NCBI RefSeq assembly: GCF_014332515.1 | Contig: NZ_VFSD01000017.1 | Coordinates: 1-64,000 of the forward strand | Source: Pontibacter beigongshangensis | GTDB taxonomy: Bacteria; Bacteroidota; Bacteroidia; Cytophagales; Hymenobacteraceae | Reading direction: 5' to 3' | DNA: 64,000 nucleotides | Shown here: positions 34,806-43,299 of the stretch, piece by piece | How the letters are laid out: each line of letters opens with the position of its first letter | Numbering within the stretch: the first letter of the stretch is position 1 | Notes under the pieces: model-generated | The model's database searches: none | Seen by the model: only the letters and a program-made list of their open reading frames with translations | What the model was told of the DNA's origin: nothing | Translations under genes and position numbers: made by a program

Positions 34806-37673
34806 ATGAGAAAAAGCTTTACTCCTGATAATCTTCCTCTAAGAGACTTTTGCAGCGTTGCATTTCTATTGACCCTGGTTTTTGCCTTGCCTGGTTTGGC
34901 CAGGGGTATGGCGGCGGCACCATCGCCAGGCGCACCTTTTTCTACATCAACGGGCTCTTTAGGTTTTTTGGAGAATGGGGGCGAAAAACCATATCCTGAG
35001 ATTAGCGATTTCTTTGATTATAAACAGCCGTTTTCAAGCACCCCAGTCCGGCTCACGGCCTACTCCAACTCTTCGGGCACTATTACCTATAGCATATTGC
35101 CGGGCGGCACCGGAGAGGCAACCTTATCGGGCACAAACAACCAGATGCTGCAAACCGTGAAGCAGGGCACCGTACTGCTCCGTGCCACCGTAGCCGAGGA
35201 TTTTAAGTACCGCCAGGCTTACCGCGATATTATTGTTACCATCACAAAAGGTACCCAGTCCATCGCTTTTCCTGCCATTCCGGATAAGACATACGGCCTT
35301 GCGCCCTTTACAATTTCAGCTACAGGAGGAGGTTCAGGCAACCCGGTTGTTTTTTCTGTTACTTCCGGGCCGGCCACCGTGGCTGGCAATAAAGTAACAG
35401 TAACCGGTGCAGGCACTGTAAAGATCAGGGCCACACAGGCAGGAAACATCAATTTTGATGCGGCGCAGGCTGTGGAGCAAACGTTTGTAGTAAAGAAAGC
35501 CACCCCAAACCTCACGTTCAATAATATTACCAAAACCTTCGGTGATAACGCCTTTAACCTGGCAGCAACAGCAGATGTAGCCGGAACCATTAATTACAGT
35601 GTAGTGGCGGGAGGAACAGGAGAAGTGCAGTTGTCGGGCACAGGAAACAGAACCGTTACTATGGTAAAGGCTGGCACCGTAAAGCTCCGGGCAACCCTGG
35701 CCGAACAGGCAAATTACGCAGCTGCTTCTAAAGAGGCCGAACTGCTTATTCAGAAAGCTGCGGGCTCCATTACCCTATCTGACCTGACGCAGACTTACAC
35801 CGGCCAGCCCCGCACGGTAACAGCTTCCACTTCGCCGGCCGGCCTCAGTACCACCATCACCTACGATGGCAAAACGGCTGCCCCCACCACTGCCGGGACC
35901 TACGCCTTAGTGGCCACCATCTCTGACCCTAACTACAGCGGGCAGGCGAGCGGCGAACTTGTGGTCGGCAAGGCAACACAGCAAATCACCTTTCCGGCGC
36001 TGGCAGATAAAACCTATGGCGATGCCGCTTTCGAGCTATCGGCCAGCAGCACCGGAGCCAATACGGCCATCAGCTATACCATTGTGTCAGGGCCGGCGAC
36101 GGTGGCAGGAAATACACTGACCATAACGGGAGCCGGTGAAGTAAAGGTAAGGGCTGCCAAGGCCGGGAACGCAAACTACAATGCCGCCACACCTGTAGAG
36201 CGTAGTTTCTCCGTTGCCAGAAAACAGCTTACCGTTACAGCCGATAACAAGCAAAGGGCCTTCGGTGCCGCAAATCCTGCTTTTACCCTTACATACCGTG
36301 GTTTCGTGAACGGCGATAACGCTGTTGACCTTTCAAAGGTCCCAACTGCTACTACGGCTGCCACCAGCACAAGTCCTGTCGGGACTTATCCTATTGTGGT
36401 AGCCGGAGGCGAGGCTGCTAACTATGCCCTTAGCTATGAGCCGGGTGTGCTGACGGTGGTAAAGGCAATGGCCACCATCGCATTTTCCGGTTTGGAGCAG
36501 CTCTATACCGGCCAGCCCCGCACGGTTACAGCCACCACCACACCAGCCGGCCTCAGCACCACCATTACCTACAACGGCCAGGCGACAGCACCCGTAAACG
36601 CCGGGTCCTATCCTGTAGTCGCTACTATCACGGACCCAAATTACACAGGGCAGGCCACGGCAGAACTGGTTATCGGCAAAGCGCCCCAGCAACTCACTTT
36701 TGGGGCTCCGGCCAATAAGCAATATGGCGATGCTCCCTTTGCGCTATCGGCCTCAGGCACCGGAGCAGATACCGACATTCGCTTCAGCATCGTGTCGGGT
36801 CCTGCTACGCTCTCCGGCCATACCCTGACTATAACAGGTGCCGGAGTAGTAACCGTAAGCGCTACGAAAGCAGGGGACGCCAATTATAATGCAGCTCCGG
36901 CAGTAGAACGCAGCTTTACCGTCTCTAAGAAGGAACTCACAGCGCAGGCCGATGACAAGCAGCGGGTGTTTGGCCAGGAAAACCCGACACTCTCGTTAAC
37001 ATACAGCGGTTTTGTAATCGGCGATAAAGCCACAGATCTAAGCAAAGCACCATCTGCCACCACTACGGCCACCACAGCCAGCAGGGTAGGCACTTACCCG
37101 ATTTTGGTGGCAGGTGGAGAGGATGAAAACTACTCGTTTGCATATGTTCCAGGCACTCTGACCATCACCAAAGCCGCTGCTGTAATTACACTTTCTGGTT
37201 TGGAGCAACCCCATACAGGGGCACCAATACGGGTTTCGTATGCCACTACGCCTGCCGGCTTAGAGGTGCTGGTAACCTACAATGGCAGCACCCAAGCACC
37301 TGTGGCAGCTGGCGAGTATGCCGTGCTGGCCGTTATTACAAATGAAAATTATGCAGGTCAGGCTTCGGGCACCTTAAAGGTAATGACGCCTACTTCTGCG
37401 GTGGCTGCCATCCCCGCCACGCCGGAAGTGATGCTGTACCCTAACCCGACCACCAACGGGCAGGTAATCATTAGCGGAATAGGGGAGCGGCAGCCGGTGC
37501 AGGTGCTGGTGCATGACATTACCGGCCGTGTGGTGTGGCGGGGGCAGTTGCAACCAAATGCCACCGGCGACCTGACGCTGAACCTGGATGCTCAGCTTCG
37601 GCCCGGCCAGTATTTTGTTCAGCTTCGCACAAACAAAAACTACAGGCAGGTGCTGAAACTGGTGAAAGAGTGA
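34806..37673 (+). CDS. MBG-repeat surface adhesin with T9SS C-terminal sorting domain
   Basis: 955-residue secreted protein. A hydrophobic signal segment (about 14-36) precedes stacked beta-sandwich repeats of the MBG type. A composite block of roughly 235 residues recurs: a YTGQPRTVTAxTxPAGLSTTI unit (about 321-395, 555-630, and a diverged one at 790-860), a KTYGDAAFELSAS unit, and a KQLTVTADNKQRAFGAANP unit. The C-terminus (about 880-955) is a type A T9SS sorting domain: LYPNPTTNGQVII, then VHDITGRVVW and LRPGQYFVQL. The protein is likely anchored on the surface through type IX secretion and used in adhesion or gliding. The repeats are also similar at DNA level, so copy number may vary. Confidence 0.88.
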   Translation: MRKSFTPDNLPLRDFCSVAFLLTLVFALPGLARGMAAAPSPGAPFSTSTGSLGFLENGGEKPYPEISDFFDYKQPFSSTPVRLTAYSNSSGTITYSILPGGTGEATLSGTNNQMLQTVKQGTVLLRATVAEDFKYRQAYRDIIVTITKGTQSIAFPAIPDKTYGLAPFTISATGGGSGNPVVFSVTSGPATVAGNKVTVTGAGTVKIRATQAGNINFDAAQAVEQTFVVKKATPNLTFNNITKTFGDNAFNLAATADVAGTINYSVVAGGTGEVQLSGTGNRTVTMVKAGTVKLRATLAEQANYAAASKEAELLIQKAAGSITLSDLTQTYTGQPRTVTASTSPAGLSTTITYDGKTAAPTTAGTYALVATISDPNYSGQASGELVVGKATQQITFPALADKTYGDAAFELSASSTGANTAISYTIVSGPATVAGNTLTITGAGEVKVRAAKAGNANYNAATPVERSFSVARKQLTVTADNKQRAFGAANPAFTLTYRGFVNGDNAVDLSKVPTATTAATSTSPVGTYPIVVAGGEAANYALSYEPGVLTVVKAMATIAFSGLEQLYTGQPRTVTATTTPAGLSTTITYNGQATAPVNAGSYPVVATITDPNYTGQATAELVIGKAPQQLTFGAPANKQYGDAPFALSASGTGADTDIRFSIVSGPATLSGHTLTITGAGVVTVSATKAGDANYNAAPAVERSFTVSKKELTAQADDKQRVFGQENPTLSLTYSGFVIGDKATDLSKAPSATTTATTASRVGTYPILVAGGEDENYSFAYVPGTLTITKAAAVITLSGLEQPHTGAPIRVSYATTPAGLEVLVTYNGSTQAPVAAGEYAVLAVITNENYAGQASGTLKVMTPTSAVAAIPATPEVMLYPNPTTNGQVIISGIGERQPVQVLVHDITGRVVWRGQLQPNATGDLTLNLDAQLRPGQYFVQLRTNKNYRQVLKLVKE

Positions 37674-37675
37674 TC

Positions 37676-37731
37676 AATTATTCCAATCAGAAAGCCCCTC
37701 CAGCAGCATGACAGCTCCTGCTGCTGCTGCC
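37676..37731 (-). repeat. Dispersed intergenic element, copy 15
   Basis: Box ATTCCAAT with AATCAGAAA, core reduced to GCCCCTCCAGC, arm GCTCCTGCTGCTGCTGC. Begins three bases after the adhesin stop codon. Confidence 0.8.
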
Positions 37732-37801
37732 GATGGCAGGTTTGGTAGATCGCAGTTTCCCATTTCTGCTTCTCCTGAAAGGGAGTCCGCTCCATTTTGA
37801 T

Positions 37802-37809
37802 TAACTTTG
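37802..37809 (+). promoter_or_regulatory. Candidate -7 element of rarA
   Basis: TAACTTTG fits TAnnTTTG and overlaps the first in-frame ATG (37807), which supports the downstream ATG at 37828 as the true start. Confidence 0.45.
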
Positions 37810-37827
37810 GGGCTAATATTTTTGCTG

Positions 37828-39096
37828 ATGATTCAACCGAACACACCACTGGCCGAGCGCATGCGCCCCCACTCCCTCGACCAATATGCAGGGCAGCAGC
37901 ACCTGGTGGGGCCAAACGGCATCCTCAGGCGTTATATAGAAGGCGGGGTCATTCCGTCCATGATTCTGTGGGGGCCTCCCGGCGTAGGTAAAACCACTCT
38001 GGCCAATATCATCGCCAACCAGATGAAGCTGCCTTTTGTAGCCCTCAGCGCCATAAACTCCGGCGTGAAAGACATCCGCGAGGTAATTGAGCAGGCCCGC
38101 AAGCGGCACGGCACTGTCTTGTTTATAGACGAGATCCACCGGTTTAACAAATCGCAACAGGACGCGCTGCTGGGCGCCGTCGAAAAAGGCACCGTCACGC
38201 TGGTAGGCGCCACTACAGAGAATCCTTCTTTTGAAGTAATCTCGGCCCTTTTGTCGCGGTGCCAGGTGTACATACTCAAGCACTTGTCTAAAGACGAGCT
38301 GATTGCGCTGGTGAACAAAGCCCTGACCGAAGACGAATGGCTCCGTAACCTGAACGTGACGGTGCAGGAGTACGAGGCGCTGCTCACCATATCAGGGGGC
38401 GATGCCCGCAAGCTGCTCAACCTGCTCGAGATTGTGGCCGAGGGGGTAAAAGGCGAGCAGGTGGTGGTAACCAACGAGATGGTGCAGCAGGTGGCACAGC
38501 AGAACATCGTGATGTACGACAAGTCCGGTGAGATGCACTACGACCTGGTGTCGGCCTTTATTAAATCCATCCGGGGCAGCGACCCTAATGCGGCCGTGTA
38601 CTGGCTGGCCCGCATGATAGAGGGCGGCGAAGACCCCAAGTTTATTGCCCGGCGCCTGCTCATTTCCTCTTCAGAAGATATCGGGCTGGCTAACCCGAAT
38701 GCCCTGCTCATGGCTACTTCCTGTTTCCAGGCGGTGCAGATGATCGGGTATCCAGAGGCAGAGATTATCCTGTCGCAGGCAACGGTGTACCTGGCCACAT
38801 CGCCTAAAAGCAACGCTTCTTACAAGGCCATAAAACAGGCTAAGCAGCTGGTGCAGCAAACCGGCAACCTGCCCGTGCCCCTGCACCTGCGCAACGCCCC
38901 TACCAAGCTCATGCAGGAGATCGGTTATGGCAGCAACTACAAATACGCCCACGATTACAGCGGCAATTTTGTGGCCCAGGAGTTTATGCCCGATAGCGTT
39001 GTAAACAGAATACTCTACGATCCGGGGCAGAATGCCCGGGAAAATGACATGCGCAAGCAGCTGAAGTCGCAGTGGGGAAACAAGTACCGGTACTGA
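37828..39096 (+). CDS. rarA: Replication-associated recombination protein A (MgsA/RarA ATPase)
   Basis: About 422-residue AAA+ ATPase related to clamp loaders and RuvB, acting at stalled replication forks. It begins PLAERMRPHSLDQYAGQQHL, then Walker A GPPGVGKTTL, Walker B LFIDEIHRFNKSQQDALL, sensor GATTENPSF and the C-terminal tetramerisation region (about 260-422) with EDIGLANPNAL and the PKSNASYKAI signature. Start 37828 is chosen because the upstream ATG lies inside a -7 motif. The gene appears monocistronic. Confidence 0.95.
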   Translation: MIQPNTPLAERMRPHSLDQYAGQQHLVGPNGILRRYIEGGVIPSMILWGPPGVGKTTLANIIANQMKLPFVALSAINSGVKDIREVIEQARKRHGTVLFIDEIHRFNKSQQDALLGAVEKGTVTLVGATTENPSFEVISALLSRCQVYILKHLSKDELIALVNKALTEDEWLRNLNVTVQEYEALLTISGGDARKLLNLLEIVAEGVKGEQVVVTNEMVQQVAQQNIVMYDKSGEMHYDLVSAFIKSIRGSDPNAAVYWLARMIEGGEDPKFIARRLLISSSEDIGLANPNALLMATSCFQAVQMIGYPEAEIILSQATVYLATSPKSNASYKAIKQAKQLVQQTGNLPVPLHLRNAPTKLMQEIGYGSNYKYAHDYSGNFVAQEFMPDSVVNRILYDPGQNARENDMRKQLKSQWGNKYRY

Positions 39097-39230
39097 GAGC
39101 AGCGTTTTTGTGCCTGGCCCGGACATCAGCCCTCAGAAATAAAATATGTTTAACCATCAGTTCGTCTATAAAAAAGGCCTGTTGGTATAATAGTAGAAAA
39201 ACGCACGTACATCCGTTGAACTATTAGGAG

Positions 39231-39238
39231 TAAATTTG
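39231..39238 (+). promoter_or_regulatory. Candidate -7 element of sppA
   Basis: TAAATTTG, 61 bases before the ATG; a TTG lies only 12 bases upstream, so the -33 part is weak. Confidence 0.3.
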
Positions 39239-39299
39239 TTTATTGTAGTAAAAGGCCTGCACCGGCCATTCTATCGCTTACTAAAACCTTAAATAACGC

Positions 39300-41063
39300 A
39301 TGTTGAATTTTCTGAAGTATGTACTTGCCACTATACTGGGCCTGTTCATATTCTTTTTTGTGGGTATGCTGATCATGATCGGCATAGTAGCCGCCACCGC
39401 TTCCGAAGGTAAAGTAGAAATATCCGAGAACTCTGTGCTGGAATTGAAGCTGGATAGGAAAATTGCGGAAAGAGATCCGAACAACCCGCTTCAGGAGCTC
39501 GGTTTTTCATTTGGTTCCTTCTCCAGCACCGATGGCCTGGACCAGATAAAGGCCTCCATCCGCAAGGCTGCCCAGGATGAGAACATAAACGGTATTTTCC
39601 TGAACATGGGCTTTGTGGATGCCGGCATGGGCAAGCTGGAGGAAATCCGCAACGAACTGATCGAGTTTAAGAAGTCGGGCAAATACATTGTGTCTTACGG
39701 CGATGTCACCTCCGAAAAAGCCTATTACCTGGCTTCCGTAGCCGACAAGATTTACCTGAACCCGCTGGGCTCGCTGGAGTTCAATGGCATCAGCTCCGAA
39801 GTTTTTTTCTTTAAAGGCACCCTCGAGAAGCTCGGCATCGAGGCCCAGATCTTTAAGGTAGGTGATTTTAAAAGTGCCGTGGAGCCTTTCTTCCTCGAAA
39901 AAATGAGCGAGGCCAACCGCACCCAGATGAACTCCTTCCTGAACTCCATAAACGATTACCAGCTGCAGAACATTGCCCAGGCAAGAGGCAAGACCCTGGA
40001 GGAACTGAAAGATATATCGAACAACATGCTGGTGCGTGATGCCGAGGATGCCAGAAGGCTGGGCCTGATCACAGACGTGGGGTATCATGACGAAGCCATT
40101 TCCTATATGAAGGAGCAGGCAGGGCTGAAGGATGACGAGAAACTGAACCTGATCCAACTCAGCAAATACAAGAAGGCAGAAGGATCGGAGGAGAAATCTT
40201 CGTCGAAAAACAGGATTACCGTTATCTATGCGGAAGGCGACATAGTGGATGGCGAGGGCAAGGAGGACAACATCGGCAGCCACCGCTTTGCCGAGGCCAT
40301 ACGCACGGCCCGCCTCGACGAGCGCACCAAGGCGGTGGTGCTGCGCATCAGTTCTCCGGGCGGCAGCGCCCTTGCCTCCGATGTGATCTGGCGCGAGATA
40401 CAGCTCACCAAAAAAGTAAAACCCGTTATTGCCTCTATGTCTGATGTGGCTGCCTCCGGTGGCTACTACCTGGCCATGGGCTGCGATACTATTGTGGCGC
40501 ACCCCAACACCATTACCGGCAGCATCGGGGTGTTTGGCATTGTGCCCAACATGGAAGGCTTTTTTAAGAACAAGCTCGGCATTACCACCGACAGGGTGAG
40601 CACCGGCCAGTACTCCGATGTGCCGACCATCAGCCGCCCCATGACCGACTTTGAGAAGGAGGTGGTACAGCGCGAGATAAACAAGATTTACGAGGTGTTT
40701 ACCAGCAAAGCCGCTGAAGGGCGCAACATGACCCAGGACCAGCTGAAGGAGTTCGCCTCCGGCAGGGTATGGTCAGGCATCGAGGCCAAGGAGCGGAAAC
40801 TGGTAGATGTGCATGGCGGCCTGGAGAAAGCCATCGAGATTGCTGCTGCCCGGGCTGGCATAGAAGACGATTACCGCCTGCGGGAGCTGCCCCGCGCCAA
40901 ATCCCTGTTCGAAGGCCTGTTGGGCGATATGGGCTCACAGGTAAAAGAACGTGCCGTGAAAGCAGAGATGGGTGAACTTTACCCCATGTACCAGCTCTAC
41001 AAGAAAGTTGAGAACCTGCAGGGCATACAAGCCCGCATGCCCTACGAGCTCTCGATACAGTAA
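39300..41063 (+). CDS. sppA: Signal peptide peptidase SppA, 67K type
   Basis: 587-residue inner-membrane serine protease with two tandem S49 domains. An N-terminal transmembrane helix (about 8-36) anchors it. The first S49 half (about 50-290) contains the conserved Lys region VSYGDVTSEKAYYLAS that supplies the general base; the second half (about 310-540) contains SSPGGSALASDVIW and the nucleophile region MSDVAASGGYYLAM. SppA degrades cleaved signal peptides and other membrane-released peptides in the periplasm. A strong terminator follows 23 bases after the stop. Confidence 0.95.
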   Translation: MLNFLKYVLATILGLFIFFFVGMLIMIGIVAATASEGKVEISENSVLELKLDRKIAERDPNNPLQELGFSFGSFSSTDGLDQIKASIRKAAQDENINGIFLNMGFVDAGMGKLEEIRNELIEFKKSGKYIVSYGDVTSEKAYYLASVADKIYLNPLGSLEFNGISSEVFFFKGTLEKLGIEAQIFKVGDFKSAVEPFFLEKMSEANRTQMNSFLNSINDYQLQNIAQARGKTLEELKDISNNMLVRDAEDARRLGLITDVGYHDEAISYMKEQAGLKDDEKLNLIQLSKYKKAEGSEEKSSSKNRITVIYAEGDIVDGEGKEDNIGSHRFAEAIRTARLDERTKAVVLRISSPGGSALASDVIWREIQLTKKVKPVIASMSDVAASGGYYLAMGCDTIVAHPNTITGSIGVFGIVPNMEGFFKNKLGITTDRVSTGQYSDVPTISRPMTDFEKEVVQREINKIYEVFTSKAAEGRNMTQDQLKEFASGRVWSGIEAKERKLVDVHGGLEKAIEIAAARAGIEDDYRLRELPRAKSLFEGLLGDMGSQVKERAVKAEMGELYPMYQLYKKVENLQGIQARMPYELSIQ

Positions 41064-41086
41064 GCTGCAGAAACAGCCTGAAACAC

Positions 41087-41131
41087 CCAAAAGCCGCCCC
41101 CGGATTTGATTCCGGGAGCGGCTTTTGGTTT
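41087..41131 (+). terminator. Rho-independent terminator after sppA
   Basis: CCAAAAGCCGC (41087-41097) pairs with GCGGCTTTTGG (41118-41128); an inner CCCGG / CCGGG pair extends the stem, and T residues follow. Confidence 0.88.
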
Positions 41132-41215
41132 TGAATGAGTGAATGAATATTAAATGCGTGAATTTGTTAATTTTGAGTTCGAGACAGATAACCTGCCTTT
41201 CGAGGCTTTGTACTG

Positions 41216-41269
41216 TAGCAGCAACTGCGGCAGAATTTGCCTTGAAGGGCCTTTTTCATTATAATAATT
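41216..41269 (+). repeat. Dispersed intergenic element, copy 16
   Basis: Arm TAGCAGCAACTGCGGCAG, degenerate core GCCTTGAAGGGCC, five T residues, box ATTATAAT. Bases 41131-41170 carry a GAATGAGTGAATGAAT module and 41361-41405 its inverse counterpart, related to the ATTC repeat at 63.5 kb. Confidence 0.78.
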
Positions 41270-41417
41270 TGGAAGAGTGCCTTCTGAACAGATGAAGAGC
41301 AGCCAAAGCCAGCGCAACATCATCGTAAAAGCCACAGGTTAAAGCACTTATTCACCTTTTCAAAATTCACTCATTCTAAACGCACTCAATCATTCAATCA
41401 AAATTCAACATTAAAAA

Positions 41418-42230
41418 ATGCAGCAACTACAGGAATCAGCGGCTTTTATACAGCAACAGGTAGAAGGGTTTACACCTGAATTCGGGATCATACTGGGCAC
41501 CGGGCTTGGAGGGCTGGTAAAGGAGATAGAGGTACAGTACAGCCTTTCGTATGCAGATATCCCAAACTTCCCGGTTTCTACGGTAGAGAGCCACTCCGGC
41601 AGGCTGATTTTTGGAACCCTGGCCAAAAGAAACGTGGTGGTGATGCAGGGGCGGTTCCACTATTACGAGGGCTATACCATGAACCAGGTGGTGTTTCCGG
41701 TGCGGGTGATGAAGCTGCTGGGGGTGCAGAAGCTATTCGTGTCTAATGCGGCAGGCGGCCTGAACCCACAGTTCGAAACAAGCGACCTGATGGTGCTCAC
41801 CGACCATATTAACCTGCTGCCAGGCAACCCGCTGGTAGGCAGAAACCTGGAGGAGCTGGGCGTGCGCTTTCCCGACATGAGCGAGGTGTACGACGAAAAA
41901 ATGATCCGGCAGGCCATGGTCATAGCCGAAGATGCTGACTTCGATCTGCAGGAAGGCGTGTATGTGAGTGTGCCCGGCCCCATGCTGGAAACTAAGGCCG
42001 AATACCGCTACCTGTCTATGATCGGGGCCGATGCCGTGGGCATGTCTACGGTGCCGGAGGTGATTGCTGCCCGCCACATGGACCTGCCCGTGTTTGCCAT
42101 ATCCGTGATAACCGACATGTGCACCCCCGACAGAATAAAGAAAGTAGCGCTGGCCGATATCCTGGAGGCAGCCGCCAAAGCCGAGCCCCGCATGACCCTG
42201 CTGATCCGGGAGCTGATCAGGCAGCAGTAG
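41418..42230 (+). CDS. punA: Purine-nucleoside phosphorylase, PunA/XapA type
   Basis: 270-residue cytoplasmic enzyme that splits purine (deoxy)ribonucleosides with phosphate to base and sugar-1-phosphate. Family II motifs are present: ILGTGLGGL (phosphate-binding loop), VVMQGRFHYYEGY (RxHxYEG signature), VSNAAGGLNP, PGPMLETKAEYR and ADAVGMSTVPEV. Length matches trimeric phosphorylases. It functions in purine salvage; the nucleoside hydrolase at 62.4 kb may act in the same pathway. Confidence 0.93.
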   Translation: MQQLQESAAFIQQQVEGFTPEFGIILGTGLGGLVKEIEVQYSLSYADIPNFPVSTVESHSGRLIFGTLAKRNVVVMQGRFHYYEGYTMNQVVFPVRVMKLLGVQKLFVSNAAGGLNPQFETSDLMVLTDHINLLPGNPLVGRNLEELGVRFPDMSEVYDEKMIRQAMVIAEDADFDLQEGVYVSVPGPMLETKAEYRYLSMIGADAVGMSTVPEVIAARHMDLPVFAISVITDMCTPDRIKKVALADILEAAAKAEPRMTLLIRELIRQQ

Positions 42231-42265
42231 GCGCTGCGGGTGTTACCACTGCCAATTGGGTGCGG

Positions 42266-42297
42266 AATTATTCGAATGAAAAGGGCCCTCCAGAGGC
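42266..42297 (-). repeat. Dispersed intergenic element, copy 17
   Basis: Box ATTCGAAT, core GGCCCTCCAGAGGC. Followed by the GGACGAAAGACTCTTC module. Direct pair with copy 18 (174 bases apart). Confidence 0.86.
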
Positions 42298-42439
42298 AAA
42301 AAAGGACGAAAGACTCTTCTAAAGTTAAAAAATAAGAGGTATGCGTTAGTCGTTCATTAAAAATGTGAATAATTCATTTCCAAATTTTCAAATGGAAGAA
42401 TTCCCAAATTGAATAATTAGCACATCAGCACATTAAACT

Positions 42440-42480
42440 GATTATTCGAATGAAAAAGCCCCTCCGCAGGTGCTGCTGCA
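42440..42480 (-). repeat. Dispersed intergenic element, copy 18
   Basis: Box ATTCGAAT, core GCCCCTCCGCAGG, arm TGCTGCTGC. Preceded by a 37-base module (42402-42438) that is identical to 45703-45739. Confidence 0.87.
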
Positions 42481-42489
42481 TAATATCCG

Positions 42490-43299
42490 CTATTTGATGA
42501 TGATCATCTTCCGGTCGTACACCAGGTTCGTGAACACGCCAATGCCACCCTCCACGGTAGACTTTATGCGGGATGGCTGTGCAAACGGGTTGCCGTTTGA
42601 GCTTTTGGCATCTGAGGTCGAGCGCAGGAAGTCGTGGTATTTCTCCTCGATATGGTAAAGCGAGATAATGAGCGTATCGTTTTTGGCGTAGTTGTAGCCG
42701 CCTCCCAGGGTTACCAGCTGGCCGTTGGTCAGGCCGTCGTCGGTCACAATTTCGCGGGCCGATGCTCTTTCCACACTGTCGCGGTGCACTACATAGCGGT
42801 AGTAGTTGGCGCGGTCCGGATCGTCCTGGAAGGAAGTCAGCAGCAGTGCCTCCTCTCTGGTGTTAAAGCGCCATTCTATGGTATCGATAGGCACATGAGG
42901 CAGAATGGTGGTAACGGCAGTTACCTTGCGACCCCGGTCATCGCTCACTTCCAGGGTGTATACATCGCCGGGCCGGCCCCGCATAACCTCATCGGAGCGG
43001 TGGGTATAGTATTTGTTGTGCACCTGGTCTGCGTGAGGCTGGTAATGTAACTCTATGCGGCGGCCACGGAAAGTAATATAGGCTTTTGCATCGGGCACCA
43101 GCGGGACCTCCGGTTTGTCGAAGTAGCTGGAACTTTCGAGCACCGTTATGCGGTAGGGCTTACCATATTCCAGGTATCCTTCTACCACCAGTTCCGGCTC
43201 GTAAGGGGGCAACTCCACTTCTATGTCTTTTTGAAGGTCGCAGGCGGTTGCCAGCAGCGCCAGCAGCAGCATATAAGAAAAAAAGAGCCTCTGCTTCAT
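42490..43299 (-). CDS. DUF4249 lipoprotein
   Basis: 269-residue outer-membrane-associated lipoprotein of the DUF4249 family. The signal peptide ends in a lipobox (LLALLATAC), followed by DLQKDIEVELPPYEPELVVEGY, the conserved opening of the family, and a beta-rich body. Such proteins are regularly encoded beside TonB-dependent receptors in Bacteroidota, as here, and may cap or assist the barrel; the function is not established. Its ATG shares one base with the receptor stop codon (TGATG), which indicates translational coupling. Its 3' end faces element copies 17 and 18. Confidence 0.9.
   Translation of the reverse strand: MKQRLFFSYMLLLALLATACDLQKDIEVELPPYEPELVVEGYLEYGKPYRITVLESSSYFDKPEVPLVPDAKAYITFRGRRIELHYQPHADQVHNKYYTHRSDEVMRGRPGDVYTLEVSDDRGRKVTAVTTILPHVPIDTIEWRFNTREEALLLTSFQDDPDRANYYRYVVHRDSVERASAREIVTDDGLTNGQLVTLGGGYNYAKNDTLIISLYHIEEKYHDFLRSTSDAKSSNGNPFAQPSRIKSTVEGGIGVFTNLVYDRKMIIIK

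Noticed and set aside
34486-34809. 107-codon frame overlapping the adhesin start by four bases
   Set aside because: No recognisable domain or signal, odd composition, and it runs through the upstream A/T-rich control region.
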